Shown here in pieces: positions 10,491 through 19,984 of a stretch of 32,889 bases of DNA. The position numbers were made by a program, and so were the translations under genes. Origin of the DNA: Jimgerdemannia flammicorona (taxonomy: Eukaryota; Mucoromycota; Endogonomycetes; Endogonales; Endogonaceae); contig RBNI01000347.1 in NCBI GenBank assembly GCA_003990745.1, positions 1 through 32,889 of the forward strand. Reading direction: 5' to 3'. Positions within the stretch are counted from its first letter, which is position 1, and the number at the start of each line of letters is the position of its first letter. A model generated the notes under the pieces. That model was not told the DNA's origin and did not search any database. It saw only the letters and a list, made by a program, of their open reading frames with translations.

Positions 10491-11134
10491 ACATCCTCAG
10501 TGTCCTCAGCATCCTCAGCATTCTTAGCATCCTTGGCATCTCTGGCATCCTTGGCATTTCTAGTATCCCTAGCATTCCTGGTATTCTCAGCATCTCTAGC
10601 ATCCACAGCATTCCCAACTTCAGTATTCTTGGCATCCTTGGCATCTCTAACTTCAGTGTTAGTGTTTCTAACTTTAGTATCAATATGTTTATCAGCTTTG
10701 AAATTATCTGAAATAGATGAGAGGCAGATGAATTTGTAACAATCTAAGATATATTTTAGACTTGTAGAATTTCAGTTTGAGCAAAATATAGCAAAAGTCA
10801 ACAATATATTTTTTGCTCAATGTGCAAGCTCTCCTACTCATACTGATCAAGATGCAACATCTGTTTTAATCTGTATCATCAAATGTAAAGGACAGTATAT
10901 CTCAATATCTGAGGCCTTGTTTTATAATTTGGCCTACAATATTGAAGTTCTACTAGAGTCTAATATGATTATAGTGCTTCACTCAAATCCATCATATAAT
11001 TCAATAGTTGTTAGAGATGAGGAAGTTTTGAATAGTTTATCTCTGAGTATTTGTCATTGAATCTTGGAAGCTGTACTACACTATAATAAATTTTTTGGAA
11101 ACTTAGAGGAGCAAAAAATCTGTATATTTGGTAA
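10441..11134 (+). pseudogene. Unidentified decayed coding stretch, second part, with Ala-Ser-Leu repeats
   Basis: The frame is shared with 9291. It runs from about 10441 through a 9-bp minisatellite encoding Ala-Ser-Leu/Ala-Phe-Leu tripeptides, then SALKLSEIDERQMNL, a TAA at 10737-10739, and 106 open codons with FRLVEFQFEQNIAKVNNIFF and GQYISISEALFYNLAYNIEV up to a TGA at about 11058, then about 24 more. A long unbroken frame in very AT-rich DNA is unlikely by chance and suggests a recently dead gene or exon. No family is recognised. The tripeptide array may be a later expansion inside the gene. I cannot say whether the first and second parts are one gene. Confidence 0.4.
10492..10650. repeat. 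9-bp minisatellite, about 17 units
   Basis: Fourteen contiguous 9-bp units (10492-10617; consensus catccttgg/catcctcag), then a 6-bp interruption and three more units (10624-10650). Nine bases are three codons, so the frame is kept: the plus strand reads Ala-Ser-Leu repeats, the minus strand Met/Leu/Pro/Arg repeats. Similar 9-mers flank LINE B at 3259-3297 and about 9187-9204. Confidence 0.9.
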
Positions 11135-11640
11135 CTGATTTTCATGTTATATCTTAGTTTTTGAATATTTGATAGAAGTTTGATAGATATAGTATCCTTT
11201 TTTTGGGTTTTTTTTTTACTAAAGAATTGCTCTTTTTAGTGGGCTTGTTAATTTGTACTAGTTGACTCCTAATTCAGTTTGGTTTGTCATCTGATGAATT
11301 TACTGGGATTTTTGCTCCCAAGGTAAATTTGAGCTGGTTTAAATTGATCTGAACTTACTATATAATGAATTCAAATTTGAACTGATTCAAATTCATTATA
11401 TGATAAATTGGAGCTAATTTAAATTCATCACATAATAAATTAGAACTGATTTAAATTTGTCCCATGATGAATTCAGATGTATGGCAAGCAGTGGATTTGT
11501 TTCTAGCCTATATCCACTCCCTGATAAATTGAGATTATTCCAATTTATTATATGATGAATTTGAACCAGCTCATATCAGTTACATGGTTGGCAAAGTCAA
11601 ATTAGGTTCAAATTTCCCTGACTTAATCAAAGTACTAGGA
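11135..11640. repeat. AT-rich spacer with a 32-bp tandem repeat
   Basis: No gene seen. Units of about 32 bp on the pattern aaattNgaactgatttaaat begin at 11373, 11405 and 11437. A longer relative starts at 11325 and a worn one at about 11525. The units are close to palindromic in composition (aaatt...aattt), so hairpins are possible. CpG is absent from 11281-11580. Confidence 0.75.
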
Positions 11641-12160
11641 AGAGCAATTAGATCTAGCTATCTGATGCATATGATGCTAATTGCACTAGAGACTTAGATG
11701 ATCATCAGTCTATGACTGGGTACCTCTTCTATATTGGTAAAACAACAAAGAGTCTGTCATCTCATGGCAAATATATAACTAATCCTCTGTTGCAACCTCA
11801 TTCATGCAAGCTGAATATCCGGCATTATTATTGGTAACAAAGGAAGTCATTTAGCTCTGCAAACTATTGAAGGAGCTTAGTTTTACTCAGTGGAACCCTA
11901 TGCTGATCAGATAAGATAACCAATTTATAAAAGTGCTTACTAAAAATCCAATATATAATAACAGAATGAAACATATTGATATATAGCATTATTTTGTATA
12001 AGAATATATGGAAAATGGTACTATATACTTAGAATATATCTCCATTGAGTATATGATTGCTGATTCACTTACAAAAGTCCTTCCAAAGCTAAAGTTTGAA
12101 CAATACATTAAAAGAATGGATCTTATGAGCTATACAACAGCATTCAGTTGATTATGAGAC
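11640..12160 (+). pseudogene. Ty1/copia retrotransposon remnant: RNase H end of Pol
   Basis: The motif order is that of the copia RNase H. First comes LSDAYDANCTRDLDDHQSMT with GYLF and SLSSH, matching the family pattern YSDADWAG-x-DDR-x-S-x-GY and the following S-W/S-K block. Then follow TKEVI-x-LCKLLKEL, DNQFIKVLTKNPIYN, MKHIDI and MIADSLTKVLPKLKFEQYI, matching DNQ...KNP...KHIDI...ADxLTKxLP. Several stops and frameshifts interrupt it. The conserved Asp of SDA and DN survive. No Gag, protease, integrase or RT block was identified upstream and I could not define an LTR. In an intact element this domain would degrade the RNA template during reverse transcription. Confidence 0.85.
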
Positions 12161-12800
12161 ATTTTTTAGGCTATTAAAAGCCTCTCATACTATATATGTA
12201 TATATTGGTTATATATATATCTCATCTATAAGAGGATTACATATATTGCCTTCTTCACCTATAGGTGGATATTTCAGATATTTTGGATATATTTCAGAAC
12301 ACTTTTCAACTTGTGAAAATTTCTTGAATATAGAATATTATATTGTAAATTGAGTTATATGCAGTTTTAGTTTTTTATATATTATGTATTACATTTAGTT
12401 TAGTTTATATTCTCTTTTTGAGTATATGTTATATATATATATATATTGTCACATAGTGGTTGCTGAGTCCTTCAAATACATCAGATTCTCTTCAAGGTTT
12501 ATCTCTTAGACTAACTGAAGTTTGTTATAAGCAAGTTCTTATTGGAGTGTCTTTCCAAAATCTTATAGTCCTCAAATTTCTTATCTTTAAACTGTCTTGT
12601 TATCTCTTAGATTGCTTATCAGGAATTGTGTGTAAGTGAACCAGACCTGACTTTATTTCTAATAAGAGGGGTATTTATACAAAATATAATTCAATGGCTA
12701 CTAAGATATAAAGCTAAATATAAATTCCAATAACTAAATAAAAATTCCAGGACACCAAAAACTGCTAAGTTCCAGTGTCAGCACTGATGGTTGTATAGGT
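12161..12800. other. AT-rich stretch, possible worn copia 3' region
   Basis: No gene found. It contains TA microsatellite runs (about 12195-12230 and 12430-12446). A decayed 3' LTR of the copia remnant would be expected here, but I see no clear TG...CA ends, polypurine tract or second copy to support one. Confidence 0.5.
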
Positions 12801-12935
12801 TCAGGATGCTGGTATAATTTCAGTGATACAGAAAAAGGGTGCTGAAATAATTTTGAGTCACACAAGATCAGAATGCTGGTAGAGGAACATCTGTTATATA
12901 GAAAAAGAATGCTGGTATAATTCAATACAACTAAG
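12800..12935. repeat. Degenerate tandem repeat, about 30-40 bp units
   Basis: About four units on the pattern gaatgctggtataattcagt followed by an atacagaaaaag-like segment, beginning near 12803, 12838, 12869 and 12908. Unit length varies. It has no coding role that I can see. Confidence 0.6.
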
Positions 12936-13163
12936 AGACTTAGAGCAGAATTTTTAAGACCATGGAGGCTTTATTCTCATCATCACTGAAGGAGATGAGA
13001 TCTGCAAATATTTCATTCATTGTTTCACATATGTTGCACAGGATGATGTTATTGCTAAAAACATCATCACATTCGGCAAGAGCTCTCCAATCTATGACAT
13101 TCTCTTTACAAAGTAAGAAACAAATATAGGGTCTTGGGGAGATCTAATCTGGATGCTTGAACC

Positions 13164-13815
13164 TTAGAATACAGAGATCAATTCTTGCAGGAATTGATCT
13201 CGGTTATTCTGGAGGATGGGATGCCAGAAGTCTTCTACTTCATCTCTATTGAGGGTAATAGTGAACTGGGCTTCTGTAGCCACCCTGGCTTCTAGTATAT
13301 TGATACAGTGGGCTGACAGATCTCTGAAATCTGAGACTCTAACATACTCCAAGTTGGGGATTGAACATGGTATATGTCTGAAGATCTGATGAATCTTCTT
13401 AGCTATTCTTGCTTCATATATATCTATAGAAGTAGCATCTTGTAACTCTTGAGGGCTGGTCTGTGGGAACTCTCAGTAGAGAAGGTTTCCTATTTTGTAC
13501 TTCTGCTACATTGGAGGCATTCAGTAGCAATGGTGACCCTTGTTTCCATTTCACAGTGGTAGAGGATAAAGTGATAAGGATCTACAGTGCCCAGGTAGAG
13601 GCTAGGAGTCCTTCTTGTATGGAACCTCATGGCTCTTCTGATGTCTTGGAACATCCTTTCTTCAACTGAGATGCCTTAGTGGTTCCTTGACCTTGAGGTT
13701 TGGCAAGCAGTAGGTATTTCATTTGTTGTAAGTCTTTGAGCTATTTTGGGATTGGTGGGTCTTGTTGGTTACAGCTACTGTGGTTCCTTGATCCTTCTTT
13801 TATATTCCTTAAGAT
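13164..13815 (-). pseudogene. Unidentified decayed coding stretch
   Basis: On the minus strand, 13815-13420 reads in one frame with only three stops, including QQDPPIPK, LKDLQQMKYLLLAKPQGQG, KWKQGSPLLLNASNVAEVQN and RKPSLLRVPTDQPSRV. Next, 13352-13164 is open for 62 codons (MEYVRVSDFRDLSAHCINIL onward; DEVEDFWHPILQNNRDQF). A frame change separates the two. They lie downstream of the Ty3/gypsy integrase on the same strand but after its stop, so they may belong to a second element, an extra ORF or a dead host gene. No family is recognised. Confidence 0.35.
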
Positions 13816-13838
13816 GCATGTACTGTGGTCACAATGAC

Positions 13839-14186
13839 TCATAGTTGGTCATCATTGCTCATCTTATAGCCTGAGTGAGTCATGCTGTATAATCTTCTTA
13901 TACTCTGATATAGTGACTTATAAGGAATTGCTGTCTCTTGTACTGATGTCATCATTCTGAGGTCACCATTACATCTTTCTCCTAAATAAGGAACTTCTTG
14001 AATATCCTTATTCATTGGTCCAGTTCTGAAAAAATTGCTGATCCCATAACCTCTAGCAGGGGGCTGAAAAGTGGTATTTATGGGCTGGTGTCTTCCATAT
14101 GTATTTTGGTGTAATGGTGAAGAGTCACTCCCTTCATATAGAGCAAGGGCCTGATTCTGATCTTGACCAATAAGTTGATGGTTCAA
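13839..14186 (-). CDS. Hypothetical ORF, probably a transposon fragment
   Basis: An open frame of 115 codons from an ATG at 14186. It is polar and Gln/Tyr/Ser-rich (LIGQDQNQALALYEGSDSSP, YGRHQPINTTFQPPARGYG) and has no hydrophobic segment or known motif. It begins about 155 bp downstream of the stop of the integrase-like Pol remnant, on the same strand. Nonsense-free length is notable given the decay around it, yet no promoter or splice structure is evident. It may be an exon-like piece of the same unknown sequence as 13164-13815. Function unknown. Confidence 0.35.
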   Translation of the reverse strand: MNHQLIGQDQNQALALYEGSDSSPLHQNTYGRHQPINTTFQPPARGYGISNFFRTGPMNKDIQEVPYLGERCNGDLRMMTSVQETAIPYKSLYQSIRRLYSMTHSGYKMSNDDQL

Positions 14187-14329
14187 ACTTCTCTGGCTTC
14201 AAAAGTCTCATAGATGAGTAGTTGTTGGTACCATATCTCTTAGAGAATGGTCCAGACAGATAGCCTGCTGGTCATGGGACATGCTGTTATGATGTGCAGA
14301 CTAGAACCTCATCAGCAGTCATCATATTT

Positions 14330-15500
14330 TGCTTCTCTTATATAGGTTTGTAGTACTTCTTGAGTCTATTCCTGTGTACTGTGGTAGGCATTATAGTGTC
14401 TGCGATTTTCCTAAGTTAGAAGGTAGTTCTCTTGATATCTTACACATAAAAGGGTCCTTCTCATTTGAGCTCCAGTTTTCATAACTATGAGGTTTCTACC
14501 ATATTTCAATACAGTAGAACCTTTTCTCTGATTTGGATGGGTTCTAGGGTCTTGTGATTCTTTTCTACATTCTTTCTTATCAGTGCTTGTGACTTGATGA
14601 TGTAATCTTCAGCCTTCTTCCAGATTTGGTATAGATTTCTGAGTCAACCCATCTCTAAGTTAGATCTAGATTTATTACTGAGGTTCCATTGGAATCTTCT
14701 TCTCTGAAAAGCAGTTCTCTTAGGGTAAAGTGTGTGCTCTGTGACCATATGTCTTGTAGGACTGAGATGGCAGTTAGGAGGTAGTTATCTCAATTCTTGT
14801 AAGTGTCTGAGATCTTTGCCAGAATGTTCTTGAGGGTCTTGTTGGTTCTCTCTGTCTGTCTATTTTCTTGAGGGTGGTACACAGTGGTCTTGATGTGCTG
14901 AATCTTGTATTTCTGATATATTATCTTATGGAATCCATTGACAAATTCTATTAGTCTGTAGTGATTTGCCTTGGTATCTTATAGCAGCAGATGATTTCTT
15001 GATATAGGAAGTTGGCTATAGAGAGGGCATTGGCTTTTTATAATGCTCCTGCTTCTATCCATTTGGTAAAGAGGTCTACAATAACTATAATATAGCAGTT
15101 TCCTAATAGTATTACTGGTAGTGGCCCAATGATATGTATCTATTATGATGTTGTGGAAGGAGATAGGCTCAATTCTTGATGATCTGGGTACCTAGTCTTA
15201 CTGATCTTGTTTCTGTTTTTGGCACTTGTCACACTCTTTGACAAATTGGCACAGATTGTCATCCATCTTGGGCCACTACATGGTTCTTCTTATGTTGTCA
15301 TATATGTTGGTTCCTCCTAGGTATTCTTGTTCATATACTTCCTTCTTTACTTGATACTTCTTATATTCAGGTATATAAGCTTTTCTCCTTTTCTGAGTAT
15401 AGTGCTGTCTAGTTCAAACTGTTTCCAAGTCTGGTTGATGATGGTGATTGTCCAGAGTTCAAGGTGGTTGGGCATCTTCCACTGTCCAAAGTAGCTGATT
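14330..15500 (-). pseudogene. Ty3/gypsy retrotransposon remnant: integrase end of Pol
   Basis: Read on the minus strand, the pieces occur in integrase order across several frames. First is a zinc-binding-like segment, CQFVKECDKCQKQK (about 15220-15260). Next is the catalytic core with IIGPLPVILLGNCYIIVIVD and LFTKWIEAGAL, FLYQEIICCYKIPRQITTD, FVNGFHKIIYQKY and TTVYHPQENRQTERTNKTLK (about 14840-14880). Last is a GPY/F-like tail ending HRNRLKKYYKPI and a stop near 14343. These match the D-D-E integrase core and the YHPQxNGQxER signature. Many stops show it is dead. No RNase H or RT lies upstream because the X2/LINE C insertion begins at 15508, and none resumes after 19399. Confidence 0.88.
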
Positions 15501-15507
15501 AATCCAA

Positions 15508-15968
15508 TTTTTTTTTTTTTTTTTTTTTTTTAAAGGACTCAATGTCCTACAGATTTTTATTGGAAGGGAACCTAGACAATATAGGCCAAAACCTTCTCCC
15601 ACCACCCATCAAGCACTGCCCCCCCATTAACCTAGGCTAGCTATTATCCAGCAGCTCAACTATGTCAGGCACAGCAGAGCCTATGTTGGTCTGTACCTCA
15701 TTCTGCACACCATGCTCTCCCTACCACTAGGGGGAACCCAGCCATATACCAACAACCAAAAGCACATGCCCAAGACCCCAATATATATATATGGCCATGC
15801 CCAAGCCAAATAGCATAGTCTCTGCCACCCTAAAGAGAATGACAGGCAAAGAAAAAACCCCTATCAAAGTACATCATGGTGGGTAGGGCCTGGTTCTTCC
15901 AGTTGAGGTAAGTAAAGAACTTATATATAAGGTAGGAGGAGACTCTCAATACCCCACTACTCAAGCCT
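15508..15968 (-). mobile_element. Retroposon X, copy X2 (5'-truncated)
   Basis: On the minus strand this is the last 437 bp of the X family followed by an A24 tail (T on plus, 15508-15531). It aligns along its whole length with 23433-23868 of X1, at roughly 85% by eye. It carries the same AATAAAAA signal (plus-strand tttttatt at 15554-15561), 22 nt before the tail. Homology to X1 stops at 15968, exactly where LINE C begins, so X2 is 5'-truncated relative to X1. The gypsy integrase remnant ends against its T tract. No protein is recognised in it. Confidence 0.88.
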
Positions 15969-15978
15969 GCAGTGAGGG

Positions 15979-16420
15979 CTGAGGGTGGCATGGATGGAAG
16001 GGTTGCTGGAATGTGGTGCTTTGGTAGAACCTGGAGTGAACATTGTGGGGGGGAACTTCAATATAGTTAGAGATGCCAAAGTTGATCAGTTGGATGGAGG
16101 ATCAGGGGTTACTGGTAGGAGTGGAGGTCTGGAGAGATGGGAAGAGGTGGAGCAGCTGAGTGCTTTGGAGGATGCCAGACATGCAAAGTAGGGAGGACAC
16201 AAGATTTTCACACATTGGGTGGAAGGATTGGGGACATGGATTGACTGGATTCTCACAGCAGACTGCTGGAGACTTGATGTCTGGAAGGAAATTGAAGTGC
16301 TGTGGTGTCCTTGGTCAGATCACTGGAGGATTATTAGGCAAGGCTCATTTGGGGGAAGTGGGGATGGACCTGGACATTGGTGGCTGAATTGTTCCCTTTT
16401 GGAGAACAAGGGAGTGTAGG
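15979..16420 (+). pseudogene. LINE C endonuclease (APE-type) fragment
   Basis: The frame opens with VAWMEGLLECGALVEPGVNI and GGNFNIVRDA, equivalent to LAGDFNMVRDN in D, so the Asp of the GDFN motif is Asn here. After a frameshift near 16190 it reads IDWILTADCWRLDVWKEIEV followed by CPWSDHW, the conserved SDH motif near the end of APE endonucleases. The first half of the domain, including the catalytic Glu region, is lost by 5' truncation. The domain normally nicks DNA to prime reverse transcription. Confidence 0.85.
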
Positions 16421-16739
16421 AAAGCTGGCAGAAGAAAGTTCTCAGAAACATTACCAGGTAGAGAAAAAAGGATCTACCAGTAAAGGAGTAATAGCTGGAG
16501 CTGAAAGGCATGGCTCAGATATTCTGAGGGGAAGTAGGATGGGCAAAAGGCAGTGTGAGAAAGAGAAAGATAGGGGCAGTGTTGAGGTGGTTGGAGCACC
16601 TACTACTTCAGCTTTTGGAGATACAGGAGGAGGAGGAGGATTTGAGAGTAAAACAGATGAAAATGGAAATTGAGGAGCTCAAATTGGGGCAGCAGTAAGA
16701 GGAGGAGGAGCAAGTGCAGGGAATGGTGGTGAGGCTAAG

Positions 16740-17823
16740 GTGACAGAGTTTAGACGAAGGGGAGTGACCTACAAAGTACCTGTGAGGTTGCTTAGAGCAA
16801 GGAGGGTTCAGCAGAGGTGGGAAGGTATTAAGAGAGATGATGAGACTTTGGTTACTGGCATGCAAGGAATACTAGGGACACTTCAGGGGAGGTGGGGTAC
16901 ATGTGGAGTGAGGAGGGGGGAGGGGAAGATAGTGAGTCCATGGAGGCTTTTCTAGAAGATTGGAATTCTCCTCAGGTAGAAGGGCTGGAGGAAATGTTAG
17001 GACTGGTCAAGGAGGAGGAAATTTCAAGAGTCCTCTCAGCCACAAAGAAGGGGACTGTGCCAGGGGAAGATGGATTGCTCTGGGATTTTTGGAGGAGGAT
17101 GACTGAAGTGGATGGGGTACTAGGGGAGATGCAAGAGATGTGTGATGAAGTCATCAGTTCAGGAAAGTGGCTGGGGGGACAGAAACTGGGACTGGTGGCA
17201 CTGCTATTTAAGGATAAGGGAAGAAGAGAGAACTGGAGGAATTGGAGGCCTATCATGTCATTGGATATGGATTGGAAATTGATCACAAAGATATTGGTGG
17301 CAAGATTGCAGATGGTGGCTCAACAGCTCTTGGGAGAAGAACAGAAAGGATTTATGAGAGGAAGGCTGATTAGAGATGGTACAGCCTGGGTTCATAATGT
17401 TATTGAAGATGCAAGGGCTACAGGAGTGGATGGAAGGCTGGTCTTTCTGGATTAGGAGAAAGCATATGATAGGGTGCAAAGGGTCTGGCTGAGGAAAGTT
17501 CTGGTGAAAATTGGCATCTCAAGTGAATTGGGCAACTCTCTGATTCAACTACTAGAGAGAAGTAAAGCAGCCATCATGATGAATGGACATTCAGACTCAT
17601 CATTCCCACTAGGGCAAGGTGTGCCACAAGGAGATCCACTGTCTCCTATACTGTATGTACTCTCATTAGAGCTGCTGATGGACAGGATTTGGTACAGGAT
17701 AGAAGGCCGGACCTGTCTCAGGGTGAATTGGAAGGTTGGAGCCTTTGTGGATGATATGGTGGTGGGTTTGGGTTCTCTAGAGGATGTGAGAGAACTAAAA
17801 GAGGCAGTTGGATGGTATGAATG
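16740..17823 (+). pseudogene. LINE C reverse transcriptase, nearly intact apart from one stop
   Basis: The best-preserved RT in the window. In order: VKEEEISRVLSATKKGTVPG then EDG (the PGxDG block, about 17060), LGLVALLFKDKGRRENWRNW then RPI, EEQKGFMRGRLIRDGTAWVH, FLD-stop-EKAYDRV, GQGVPQGDPLSPILYVLSLE (about 17612-17665) and the catalytic box FVDD at 17744-17755. The single stop inside the domain is TAG at 17453-17455, where D reads CAG. A TGA at 17822-17824 and later frameshifts end the frame. The PGxDGL...FW form and the lack of RNase H resemble L1-type more than Jockey/Tad-type enzymes; the clade is inference. Confidence 0.92.
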
Positions 17824-18900
17824 ATGTTCAGGGCAAAAGCTCAACTGGTATAAGTGTGAGACAATGGTGCTTGATAATGGCAAGTTGGTAGCAATGTCAT
17901 TGGATCAATAGTTATAATTGGAGAGGCAGTGAGATATCTGGGAATTTACCTCTCAGTATATGGATTGGTACTGCCAAAAGAATGGTAGAAAGGAAGAGTG
18001 AAACTCTGGGAAGATATGCTGAAGGGATGGGGGGGAAGATATATATCTCTGATAGGGTGGGTGACAATATTGAACATTTATTAGATGCTGAAGCTGTGGT
18101 ACTTAGTCTATCACTTGGACTTCCCTTTGTGGGTGGTGAAGCAGCTGCAGAAGTTGGCTAAGGACTGGATTTGAGCAGGCCAGTATAGTCAAATTAGCAG
18201 GGAGGTGCTTTCATTGCCAGTGGTTAGGAGTGGACTGGGGCTGGTGGATTTCCCAAAGAAGCTCCACTATCTTTGAGCATGGTGGTTGAAGAGGGCAGCA
18301 GGACTGAAGGGAGGGGGATGGGTGACCTTAATGCAGAAGGTGTGGGAGGTATGGTATGCATCAAGAGGGTTATTGGATGATCTGAGGACAATGGGGCAGC
18401 GGGAGTCAGAGGTTATGATATCAAGGATTCTTGTGGGGGGTGGTAGAGGGAGCCCACAGGATTGGACTTAGATGGGATGGAAATGTAGAGGATAATCAGT
18501 TTAACTCAGAGATGTGGCTCTGGCACAGGCTTCTGTTGGAAGGAGCACCAGTGATGGACTTTGATATGAAGAATGGCATGAGAGTCAGAGAGGTATAGGC
18601 CAGGACCTTTGGCCAGAGAGATGGCAACAGGTTGGAATTGGAGAGGAATGGAACTGGGTGGAGCTGTGGGCATGGAGAGGAGAGGTTAAGAAATGGATGC
18701 CCCCTAAGTTTTGGGTGACATGGTGGAGAATGATGAGGTGGAATGTCATGTTGAATTTTAGATCAGAGCACCTAGTGATAGGTAGTGTCTTTGACTGTGA
18801 AGAGTGCTATAGAGTTGGCAAGGAGGGGGGGGACATGCAGACACTGGAACATTGGTTAGAGGAGTGTGAAGTATTATAAGGATTCTGGGAGGAAGTGACA
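17824..18900 (+). pseudogene. LINE C RT C-terminal region and CCHC finger
   Basis: It continues ORF2 with KLNWYKCETMVL, GLGLVDFPKKLHYL-stop-AWWLKRAAGL (about 18240-18310) and, after a frame change, WMPPKFWVTWWRMMRWNVML (from about 18690). The finger follows: CEEC, then EHWLEEC (about 18790-18870; C-x2-C...H-x4-C). This matches zf-RVT in place and pattern. Several stops occur. The remaining 18900-19370 is frame-broken C-terminus and 3' UTR. Confidence 0.85.
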
Positions 18901-19369
18901 TGGAGATTGGGGGGAGTGTATAAGGTTCAGGGAGATAGTTGTTGGGAAACACTGAAGTGGCAGATGTTGGGGAGTATTCAGAATGAGTGACATACCTTGG
19001 GCTGGGTTATAGCAATTTGGATAGGGTTAGCAGGATATTGGTAGGCAGTATTCAAGAATAGAAGGAGGATGTCCAAGGGGGAAAAGTTGGTGAGATGGGA
19101 ATGGCTATTGGTTGATGTACTCTCTGGTTGGCAGAGGGGGTGAGGGAGCAGGAGAGGGCACAGGTGGAAGCTGGTGGAGAGTATGTGTATTAAGAGTGAG
19201 GGGTAGATGACCGTTGTGGGATCAGAGATAGTGTTCAATAGGGAAGGGGTGGGGGGAAGAGAGAGTATAGGGGTCGGGTAAGGAAGGGGGGTGGGGACTG
19301 ATGTTATGATGGGAGGACAGATTAGGTTTATAGATAGTGAATATATAAGAGCCAAGGCATATAGAAAAG

Positions 19370-19401
<32 letters not shown>

Positions 19402-19403
19402 AG

Positions 19404-19949
19404 AACTATATTGATCTAGACACTTATGATCTCAAGTAGTTTCTAGAAGCTGCTGATGAGATTATTGTAAGAATGCAACAAATTCTTAGACACTTCCAAA
19501 TATTAAGAAATTACTAAACTGATAGACTCTTAGTGAGAAGTGGCTTGAACTAATCAGAGGTTCTGGATGAATACAATATCTCTAAATTTAGATAGTATAT
19601 TTTAGTTCATATCTATCAATTACTTCGGAAAATACCCTTTGCTATAAGTGGAATAAAAGAAGTAACTTCTGCAGAAATTGGTACTCTTAATGATCAATTA
19701 ATAAGTCAAATTGTGTTAGATCTTATTAATGACTTTAATCTACAAGAGTACTATAATGATGATGCATGGCCATATGAGAATGATGTCTTCAATAGACTGA
19801 TTAGTCTATTTCAAGCATCCATTTCTCAGGTTCCGATACCTATAAATAACTGGCCTCAGGGTTTTCCAATACCAGCCAATATAAGACTAGTCTCATTAGT
19901 ATCTATATTATCATCTGAGACCTTAAGGTCTAAACTAGACTCAGAAGAG

Positions 19950-19951
<2 letters not shown>
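19404..19951 (+). pseudogene. Unidentified decayed coding frame ending at a T-tract
   Basis: One frame (that of position 19713) reads about 180 codons with only four stops, three of them in the first half. It includes FLEAADEIIVRMQQILRHFQ, YILVHIYQLLRKIPFAISGI, KEVTSAEIGTLNDQLISQIV, NDFNLQEYYNDDAWPYENDV and ANIRLVSLVSILSSETLRSK. The second half is open for at least 90 codons. Composition is that of a globular, helix-rich protein. It runs into a T33 tract at 19952, which may be an insertion scar. It starts straight after the LINE C A-tail, so its upstream part may be displaced. Family not recognised; an old transposon protein or dead host gene. Confidence 0.4.

Positions 19952-19984
<33 letters not shown>
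19952..19984. repeat. T33 homopolymer
   Basis: An uninterrupted run of 33 T. Unlike the other long T tracts here, I could not link it to a LINE or X 3' end on its right side (19985 onward). It may be a microsatellite expansion or the tail of an unrecognised minus-strand retroposon. Confidence 0.85.

Larger units (their letters stand above)
15969..19399 (+). mobile_element. LINE C: 5'-truncated non-LTR retrotransposon
   Basis: A plus-strand LINE beginning inside the endonuclease domain and ending in A30 (19370-19399). Its protein blocks match B and D but its 3' UTR differs from theirs (no shared 100-bp end), so it is another subfamily. The sense strand is strongly G-biased: in 17041-17100 I count 24 G and 7 C. 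No target-site duplication was found between the flanks at 15494-15507 and 19400-19420. It is joined 5' to 5' with X2. Confidence 0.9.

Noticed and set aside
10492..10650. CRISPR-like array
   Set aside because: Units are 9 bp, contiguous and without spacers. None of the arrays in the window has the repeat-spacer form, and the context is eukaryotic.
10441..10683. Minus-strand Met/Leu/Pro/Arg repeat protein
   Set aside because: It is the antisense of the 9-bp minisatellite; the plus frame continues into better coding-like sequence.
12161..12700. Copia 3' LTR
   Set aside because: Expected by position, but no TG...CA ends, polypurine tract or second copy could be seen.
16000..19369. Group II intron or retron as source of the RT
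   Set aside because: The RT is preceded by an APE endonuclease with an SDH motif and followed by a CCHC finger and poly(A), which fixes it as a LINE.
15494..19420. Target-site duplication around the X2/LINE C pair
   Set aside because: The flanks gctgattaatccaa and ctagaactatattg share only short trivial matches.
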